Below are positions 56,816 through 64,000 of a DNA stretch of 64,000 nt, piece by piece (the stretch's first letter is position 1; each line of letters starts with the position of its first letter). Origin of the DNA: Mytilus californianus. Taxonomy: Eukaryota; Mollusca; Bivalvia; Mytilida; Mytilidae. A program made the position numbers and the translations under genes. The stretch lies in contig NW_026262668.1 of assembly GCF_021869535.1 (NCBI RefSeq), positions 12,012,348 through 12,076,347 of the forward strand, in the 5' to 3' direction. Under the pieces are notes generated by a model that saw only the letters and a list, made by a program, of their open reading frames with translations, was not told the origin of the DNA and did no database searches.

Positions 56816-56870
56816 TTGGCCAAATAAAGGATTTGTATAGAAATACACTATACAAATCCTTGGCCAAATA
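56816..56870. mobile_element. Tiny palindromic insertion with 11-bp direct repeats
   Basis: AAGGATTTGTATAG and its perfect complement flank a 7-base loop (56827-56861). TTGGCCAAATA borders it on both sides (56816-56826, 56860-56870, sharing one or two bases with the arm). It interrupts a DR-H unit. Confidence 0.7.
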
Positions 56871-57245
56871 CTTAAAAACTTAAATTTAATGTTCCTTAGT
56901 GTATCTATTTTATAGATTGTATTCTGGGACTTGATCCATCCAAAAACATGGCGGCAGTTTCTAAAAATAGAACATAGGGGGCAAATGAAGTTTTTGGCTT
57001 TCATTTCAAAAACTAAAGCTGTAAGAGCAAAACTGACATAGGTGAAAGTGTTAAACAGGTTTAGATCTACGTGTCAAGTAATCGTCAGACCAATAGGACA
57101 ACTTATTGTTGGGTTACTGTCCAGAAATAGTTAATTTTTAAGAAATTTTACAGTTTTGGGTTATGTATTATCTTTAATATTATTAAAGAAAGAGAGAAAG
57201 TGTAAATGACAAAATTGTTCAGCAAAGTAAGATCTACAAATAAGT

Positions 57246-57595
57246 CAAATAGATATAAGAAGATATGGTATGAGTGCCAATGAGACAACTCTCCATCCAA
57301 GTAAAAATTTATAAAAGTAAACCATTATAGGTCACAGTACGGTCTTCAACACGGAGCCTTGGCTCACACCGAACAGTAAGCTATAAAGGGCCCCAAAAAA
57401 TTACTAGTGTAAAACCATTCAAACGGGAAAACCAACGGTCTAATCTATAAAAAAAACGAGAAACGAGAAACACTTATGAACCACATCAACAAACGACAAC
57501 TACTGAACATCAGATTCCTGACTTAGGACAGGTGCAAACAAATGCAGCGGGTTTAAACGTTTTAATGGTACCAAATGCCTGAAACTGAAATTACA
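57246..57595 (+). repeat. Dispersed repeat DR-A copy nested in DR-H
   Basis: AGATATAAGAAGATATGGTA, CAACACGGAGCCTTGGCTCA, CACCGAACAGTAAGCTATAA, then GATTCCTGACTTAGGACAGG and GCGGGTTTAAACGTT. Forward orientation. It interrupts the last DR-H unit before the DR-H right end. Confidence 0.8.
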
Positions 57596-57639
57596 GGTGA
57601 GCGATATCAGGCTCTCATGAGCCTCTTGTTTTAAGTGGA

Positions 57640-58060
57640 ATTCTTCATAAACAGATGATGGGAGTTCAAAACAGATTTTGTGTAATTATGATTGTTTCCA
57701 TGTATATAACAACAACAACACCAACAATACTTTATTTTAAGAGGGTTACACAGTTAGCTATATAACTAATCTTCCCTCAGGCCCTCATCATAGAAAAAGC
57801 ATAAACAAAAATGCAAACATCTACATTGCATACATTAGTATAAAAATCAAGTATAATGATAATGTTCAATACAACTTTATAAAATGTTATGAAAAATTTA
57901 AACATGATGAAATAATATTCAATATTTTTTCGACTGGTTGATTTTAATAAATAATCTGTAATGGCTTTAAGGGATCAAAATCATAATTTTCTTTGATTTA
58001 TTTTGAATCCAAGTTTGATCGCATTTTTCAGATTTTCTTTGAAATTCCTGGTGTGTTTTG
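57640..58060. other. Intergenic, nothing recognised
   Basis: AT-rich, with a short (CAA)n tract near 57708-57725. No feature supported. Confidence 0.4.
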
Positions 58061-58074
58061 ATTAGATTTGAAAT

Positions 58075-58385
58075 AGGCATTCCAGTTTCTTGGAACTGCT
58101 TGGGTGGCCTTGTGAAAGGTAGTTTGTTAGAGTGTTAGGTTGTGGGTTCAATCCCTGGCCAGGTCAAACCAAAGACTTGAAAATTCTAATTTGCTTCTCT
58201 GCTAAGCATGCAGCATTTAGGAGTAAGAGCAAAGAAAGGTCAGCTTGGAGTCTGAATAATGTGTCTGGATAGAGTGACATGTCTACCTTGTGTACTAGCA
58301 CATTAAAAATCTGACTCAGTGTGTCAGTTTAGTATATAGCAGTTCCATCAATGTTCTACATCCTGTATGCTGTAAACATATAACT
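58075..58385 (+). mobile_element. tRNA-derived SINE, family 1, copy 2
   Basis: B-box-like GGGTTCAATCCC, then GGCCAGGTCAAACCAAAGAC, GTCAGCTTGGAGTCTGAATA and TTAAAAATCTGACTCAGTGT, matching 36225-36595 in the same order. The 3' tail is lost. Confidence 0.78.
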
Positions 58386-58754
58386 TCAATTTTCTCAGCA
58401 ACTATAAGTGTAGAGTTTATGTATGACACCATGCTTCATCAGTTTAAGCCATATAGTGTGGCACGTTTTCAGTTCTTTCAATGTTCTACTTCCTGGTTGG
58501 TGAAATCTTACATCTTTAAAATGTCATGCACATTTATGAAATTTTCACCACATTTATTCAATATTGAGGGTGTATACTTAGTGAGCAATCACTAATAGTA
58601 AATCTGTTTATATACATATGCACATTCATGGCTCTACAATCTGTTGATACCTGTATCTTGGCATTGCACAAGGTCATGGTTTTCTCTAACTGTTAATGAC
58701 ATTGAATGTTGGATGTGTACTCATTGACATTGTAGTCTTAGATGCATGATTTTT

Positions 58755-59560
58755 TATGCCCCCGCAACTGAAAGTTGGGGGGGCATATTGTTTTACTCCT
58801 GTCCGTCAGTCTGTCGGTCCGTCTGGCCTTCCGTCTGTCTTTCCGTTCCATCATGGGTATATGGTTATTCCAGATAACTCCTCCTACAGTTTGAATGCTA
58901 GGAAGTTTTCACTTTGCTGGCTGTTTTTACATATATTGAAGGTGTGCATGTGGTCAGGGTTTTGATTTTTATTGATATTTGCTCTTTTGGGAGATAGTTG
59001 AACTCTGTCATTTTTGGAGTATATTCTTGCATAAGAGGTGCATAGCGTTTCCAGATAACTCCTCCTACAGTTTTAATGCTAGGAAATTTTCACTTTGCTG
59101 GCTGTTTGTACATATATTGGAGGTGTGCATGTGGTCAGGGTTTTAACTTTTATTTATATTTTCTCTTTTGGGAGATAGTTGAACTTTGTAATTTTTTTGG
59201 AGTATTTACTTGCATTAGAGGTATAAAGCGTTTCCAGATAATTGCTCCTACAGTTTTAATGCTAGAAAGTTTTCACTTTGCTGGCTGTTTGTACATATAT
59301 TGAAGGTGTGCATGTGGTCAGGGTTTTAATTTTTATTAATATTTGCTCTTTTGGGAGATAGTTGAACTTTATCACTTTTTTTAGTATTTACTTGCATAAG
59401 AGGTGCATAGCGTTTCCGGATAATTCCTCCTACAGTGGACCATAGACCTATGTACTCCCATGCTCAACTTTGTGTATTTTAAAATAAAACTTTGCATCTG
59501 CGTGGGCATCATTTGTGTCTCCCAGACACAATTATATCTCAAAGAAAGTCCTAAATTGAC
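58755..59560 (+). repeat. Dispersed repeat DR-G with internal ~182-bp tandem units
   Basis: Starts TTATGCCCCCGCAACTGAAA, GTTGGGGGGGCAT and ends GTGGGCATCATTTGTGTCTC, CCAGACACA. Inside, CCAGATAACTCCTCCTACAG with about 160 bp of following text repeats at 58871, 59052 and 59235, and in part at 59417 (periods 181-183 bp). Confidence 0.82.
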
Positions 59561-59629
59561 TTTGCTATAATACAGTTACTTCAGAGTGGACTGCGGGGGC
59601 TTCACTTTGTCTAGTTTATTAGTTGTCAT

Positions 59630-60175
59630 TGGCTTTGAACTAGCTGTCAGTAACTGTGAGTACTTTAAGATCTGTACTTAGTGTCTTTTTTGTTGTGGGG
59701 ATGTATAAATATCCTGCCACGTCAGGTCTGTGTTTTTGTTAGATGTTTTTCTGCTTTGTATCGATCTAATGAATTCAGTCCTTTTCAACTGATTTTTATA
59801 GTTTGTTTTTAGTTTGTACTGTTACACCACTGTCCCAGGTTAGGGGGAAGGTTTGGCACCAATTAACTAGTTAAACCCCGCCTTATTCTGTATGTGCCTG
59901 TCCCAAGTAAGGAGCTTGTAATTCAGTGATCGTCGTTTGTTGCTGTATGTCATATTTGTTTTGGTTCATTTTTTGTACTTAAATCAGGCTGTTAGTTTTT
60001 ACATTTGAATTGTTTTACATTTGTCATTTCGGGACCTTTTAAAGATGGCTATGTGGTATGGGTTTTGCTCATTGTTGAGGGCTGTATGGTGACCTATAGT
60101 TGTATACTTCTTTGTCATTTGGTCTCTGGTGGAGAGTTGTCTCTTTTGCAATCATACCACATCTTCTTATTTTTA
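59630..60175 (-). repeat. Dispersed repeat DR-A copy
   Basis: Reverse orientation: AACTAGCTGTCAGTAACTGT, CACCACTGTCCCAGGTTAGG, GTCCCAAGTAAGGAGCTTGT, then ATAGTTGTATACTTC and AATCATACCACATCTTCTTA. Confidence 0.75.
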
Positions 60176-60179
60176 TATT

Positions 60180-60659
60180 GTAGTAGTTCTGAAAGTTTGC
60201 AATTTCTCCTGGTCTTTTATCAGCATAATATTTTGTCCATAACATTCAAGCATCATACCATGTTCAAACTGACAGATTATTCTAAATAACAATCCACTTC
60301 ATTTGTCTTATATAATAGACTTGAACTGATTGAAATGCCTCTGGTTAAACAACCAACAATCAATTAATCAATCAATCAGCTGATTGAGTGATAACTGAAT
60401 TCCAAAATATTCAATGCTCATTTAATACCACTTTCATGTCTGCCATTGAAAGAACTAAAAAGATTTCCCATAGTTTTTAATTTTAAGCCACAGATGAAAA
60501 GTGACTGTTCTGCAAGTCATTAAGGCAATTGGTGAAAAATGCTTAGCTGGCATGTCAGTAACTGCTATTAGTCCTTTGTTAATTTATGTATCATTGTCAT
60601 TTTGCTTAGTTTATTCTGTTACCTATTCTGACATTGGACTTCTTTTAAACTGAGTTTTA
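60180..60659. other. Intergenic, nothing recognised
   Basis: Contains a short AATCAATTAATCAATCAATC repeat near 60357-60376. No other feature. Confidence 0.4.
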
Positions 60660-61035
60660 CTGTGCATTTTGCTGTGTGTTTGTTTATTCTACAATGGCTA
60701 GAGGTATAGGGGAGGGTTGAGATCTCACAAAACATGTTTAACCCCGTCACATTTTTGGGCCTGTCCCAAGTCAGGAGCCTCTGGCCTTTGTTAGTCTTGT
60801 ATGTTTTTTTAATTTCAGTTCATTTATATGTTTCGGAGTTTAGTGTGACGTCCATTTTCACTGAACTACTCATTACTAGTACGCATTTTTGTTTAGGGAC
60901 CAGCTGAAGCCCTCCTCCAGGTGTGGGATTTTCTCGCTGTGTTGAAGACCCATTGGTGGCCTTGGGCTGTTTCATGCTTTTTTGATCGTGTTGTGGTCTC
61001 TTTGTCACATTCCCCATTTCCTTTCTCAATTTAAT
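60660..61035 (-). repeat. Dispersed repeat DR-B copy
   Basis: Reverse-orientation counterpart of 20500-20860: GGGGAGGGTTGAGATCTCAC, TATGTTTCGGAGTTTAGTGT, CCCATTGGTGGCCTTGG, TCTCTTTGTCACATTCCCCA. Confidence 0.75.
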
Positions 61036-61039
61036 CCGT

Positions 61040-61480
61040 ACCAGTGACTGCAGTTATGAAAATTTGGAGTACGATTATCCTACTCAGACTCAGACTCAGA
61101 ATTAAACCAATCAAAATGATGAATTTGGCGTTTCTAGCACATATTTTGTACTCCAAGTACTGAGTAAAGTTTTATGACTGTAGGCCAAGAACTCAATATT
61201 TGTGTATGGTAAAGTGACAGCCATTTTGGTCAGTTAGTGAGCGTTCTAACAACATGTGACTATTTCACCACCAGTAAGTCCATTTTGGTCAGTCAGTGAG
61301 CATTCTTACACCATATGACTATTTCACCACCAGTAAGTCTTGATACTTCTGAAACTTTATCACTCTCTGTTCTTTTATCAATAATGGCCATGGTGGTCAC
61401 CAAATGATTTTTATCATATGTTATACATGTATAACTGTGAAACATGTGTAACAGCCGAGAATGGCAAGAAAATTACAAAA
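61040..61480. other. Intergenic with a short direct repeat
   Basis: CATTTTGGTCAGT(T/C)AGTGAGC..CATATGACTATTTCACCACCAG-like text appears twice (about 61212-61277 and 61280-61336), a ~67-bp two-copy duplication. No gene. Confidence 0.55.
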
Positions 61481-61484
61481 TCAT

Positions 61485-61555
61485 CACCTCTGGGAATTAA
61501 ACCTTGGACCTATTTGTTCAAAAATTTTACCAATTGAGTTAAGGAGAACTTTGAC
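61485..61555 (-). mobile_element. tRNA-like SINE head (minus strand)
   Basis: On the minus strand, TTAACTCAATTGGTAAAA resembles an A box. GGTCCAAGGTTTAATTCCCA, about 30 bases later, resembles a B box. The acceptor stem is not intact, so it is a tRNA pseudogene or SINE head. Confidence 0.5.
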
Positions 61556-62145
61556 TCAAGGGATACAGTCCATATCAATCTATTACTCAAGCGATACAGT
61601 CCATTGCAATCTATTACTCAAGGGAAACAATCCATTGCAATCTATTACTCCAGGGATACAATCCATTGCAATCTATTACTCAAGGGATACAATCCATTGC
61701 AATCTATTACTCAAGGGATACAATCCATTGCAATTTATTACTCAAGGGAAACAGTCCATTACAATCTATTACTCAAGGGAAACAGTCCATTGCAATCTTT
61801 TACTCAAGGGAAATAATCCATTGCAATCTATTACTCAAGGGATACAATCAATTGCAATATATTACTCAAGGGAAACAATCCATTCCAATCTATTACTCAA
61901 AGGAAACAATCAATTGCAATCTATTACTCAAGGGAAACAGTCCATTGCAATCTATTACTCAAGGAAAACAGTCCATTGCAATCTATTACTCAATGGATAC
62001 AGTACTAGTCCATTGCAATCTATTACTCAAGGGAAACAATCCATTGCAATCTATTACTCAAGGGAAACAATCTATTGCAATCTATTACTCAAGGGAAACA
62101 ATCCATTGCAATCTATTACTCAAGAGAAAACAATCCATTGCACAT
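61555..62145 (+). repeat. 31-bp minisatellite, ~19 units
   Basis: Tandem CAATCCATTGCAATCTATTA, CTCAAGGGAAA. Because 31 is not a multiple of 3 and the unit has no stop in any forward frame, all three frames stay open, giving a spurious 254-codon frame (61461-62225) that cycles through three peptides. No coding evidence. Confidence 0.95.
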
Positions 62146-62149
62146 GCTT

Positions 62150-64000
62150 AATAAAAGGAAGTATTTTACTAAAGTTTCATGTAACATTCACAACAAAACT
62201 CTTTTCTCATAAAATAATTTATTAACTCTGTAATCTTTATAACATTGCACATTATTTTGTATGACATGTATTCATTTAAACAATAAAACAACAAAAGCAC
62301 CAACACTGTTACTTGTAATAAAGGGAGATAATTTCTGATAAACTAATTTCTCAGTTTGGGAAAAATCTTTAGATCATTCTACATTTAACAAATCATCTTT
62401 ACAATAATTAATGGAGTTTTATGCAAACTGTTAGTACAAATGGGATTAAATAATTGAACCTTTGTAGAATTCACTTTTTACAATACATTTTATGTGTCAC
62501 TTCCATCTCCAACTTTTTAATATGTCCCTATCATCCATCAACCATCAAAAAGCCCAGATTTATATCATTTTAATCCTGACATTTTGTCGACATAAATGGA
62601 ACATTCAACATGACTATACTATATGGGAACATAAATTTCTCATCCAGTAGCAATTATTTTTCTTTAAATATTATAAATTAATTAATGTTTGCAATGTGTT
62701 TACTATTGCAAAATTACTACAGGATAGGTTTTCAAAAATAAAAATTCACATTTTAAATGTGATAGTATTATTTGAATGAAGCATTTCCTGAAATTGGAGT
62801 AATTACTCTATCATTTTATTTCAACTTTCCTTATTCGCAATTATAAATGCAGGCAAAACTTTCTGAATTTACAGAAACACTTTACTACAAATCAATAATT
62901 GTACACAGCAATAAGGGTATAATAACTGTCAAGAAATTTTATTTCAGAAGATTTTTTTCTATATTATTTGTTATAATAAGAATATGGTATAAATGATTAT
63001 TGTATATTAAATATCATGGAATTTAGAAAAAAAAGAAGAAAAATAAAGTATTTAGTACTATGATATGCTAGTTAAACATACATCTTAGAGTAAACGTACT
63101 CCAGATATATAAACTAATCTCAAATCTCAGAAAGCTGCTGCTGACAATTAAAGACAATTTATTTAAGCGTTTACAGAAAGTAAAATCAAGCATAAAAGAA
63201 AACTTGCCAATGAATCTATTTGTAAATCCTATACACTCATCACTCAGTATTTCCATCAAAAAGATGGAAAGACAACTTTTTTGTTCATAATGACTTCTTT
63301 TATAGCATGAGATAAGTTACAGGACAATTTTTCACACAGTTTTCAAAGACCATTCCTCCCTAAATTTTATTGATTGGCACTGGTTCCCGAAATGGATCAA
63401 GATATTGTTACTATAAACCTTTCATATAAACTGATAACAGTCAACCAAGAACTATAAAGGTGTGAGCACTGACAATGCAATATTTTACATAATTTATATT
63501 TCAAACATAACATATTGAAAATTTATCAATGGGCACTAATTTTTAAACTTTAGGGCAGAGGGGTTGGGGTTGGAGAATTAACTACATGTTAATCTTAATT
63601 CTTTTGTCTTCAATGACAAAATTTCAATAAATGAGTAATAATTTGAGAACTCTATACTGAAATATATTGAATAAATTAAAAAATGATGAAAATTTGCATT
63701 AAAAACATTAACAATTCACAGTGGGGAAGGAAAGACTCTGGTCACTGAAGTTTGGTATAGGGGTCCTGTTACAAAAAATTCCTACGCATTGAAATATTTT
63801 GCATATGGAATTCTTAATCCATTTTGAGTGAACCACGCAAATTTCCTCTTTTAAAATTTTTTGAAAAGGTTTAGAAATTTACTTTGAAAATAAAAGGATT
63901 GCAAATTCAAATTTATACGGAATAATTGACCATTACCATTTTTAATAAAACTTTCTCACCAACCATGACATATATCACAATTTAAAAGGAAAAAAAAAAC
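62150..64000. other. Intergenic to window end, nothing recognised
   Basis: AT-rich DNA. Short frames on both strands show no motif. It could be 3' UTR of a gene beyond the window, but nothing here shows that. Confidence 0.4.

Larger units (their letters stand above)
55290..57633 (+). repeat. Dispersed repeat DR-H, multi-unit copy with nested insertions
   Basis: Left end TTAGCTCACCTGGCCCGAAG; about four ~490-bp units (TAAAAATAGAACATAGGGG repeated, CCTTAAGGAGTTATTGCCCT repeated); right end AGGTGAGCGATATCAGGCTC..ATGAGCCTCTTG. Units are more diverged than in the 51-53.8 kb copy. A DR-A copy (57246-57595) and a tiny palindromic insertion (56827-56861) are nested in it. Confidence 0.85.

Noticed and set aside
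60820-61029. 69-codon minus-strand frame
   Set aside because: Part of dispersed repeat DR-B, also found at 20500-20860.
61461-62225. 254-codon protein with internal repeats
   Set aside because: Generated by the stop-free 31-bp minisatellite; all three frames are open.

Overview
The window looks like nuclear DNA of a bivalve mollusc, most likely a marine mussel. It is AT-rich, with spliced genes (GT..AG introns) and a cytoplasmic-type actin. Several dispersed repeats are of kinds I associate with mytilid sequence; that last point is recognition, not a search. Four genes could be supported, all on the + strand. Most of the rest is intron, tandem arrays and decayed transposable elements.

Layout: (1) At 675-856 lies the terminal exon of a CYP2-type cytochrome P450 whose upstream exons fall outside the window. 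(2) At 1.74-3.9 kb two non-LTR retrotransposon remnants sit head to tail. (3) At 8.5-11.9 kb is an intact two-exon actin gene (376 aa) with two CArG-type boxes upstream and a third in the intron. (4) At 14.7-25.0 kb and 30.2-49.6 kb are two tandem, same-strand paralogues of deoxyribonuclease II (DNase II A, 355 aa; DNase II B, 357 aa). Each was rebuilt from eight exons with identical intron phases, and both keep the two H-x-K catalytic motifs. A decayed hAT transposon with terminal inverted repeats lies between them. (5) At 50.9-64 kb there are only repeats: a hairpin-ended dispersed family expanded into higher-order tandem units, tRNA-derived SINEs, and a 31-bp minisatellite that mimics a 254-codon reading frame.

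The most unusual observation is that six of the sixteen DNase II exons carry tandem duplications that cross their own exon boundary. Exon 3 of A has spawned about 32 further ~60-bp units. Exon 6 of B has about 13 further 106-bp units, most retaining the splice donor. Exon 8 of B has about 8 further 70-bp units carrying the stop codon, several with an overlapping AATAAA. Exon 4 of A (64 bp, three copies), exon 1 of A (43 bp, two copies) and exon 7 of B (59 bp, two copies, carrying the acceptor) show the same thing on a small scale. The introns also hold two arrays not traceable to an exon.

Functionally, DNase II is an acid endonuclease of lysosomes or secreted digestive fluid, and nothing links it to the actin or P450 genes beyond proximity. 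All coordinates come from reading the sequence by eye. No alignments or database searches were run, so family assignments rest on motif recognition.
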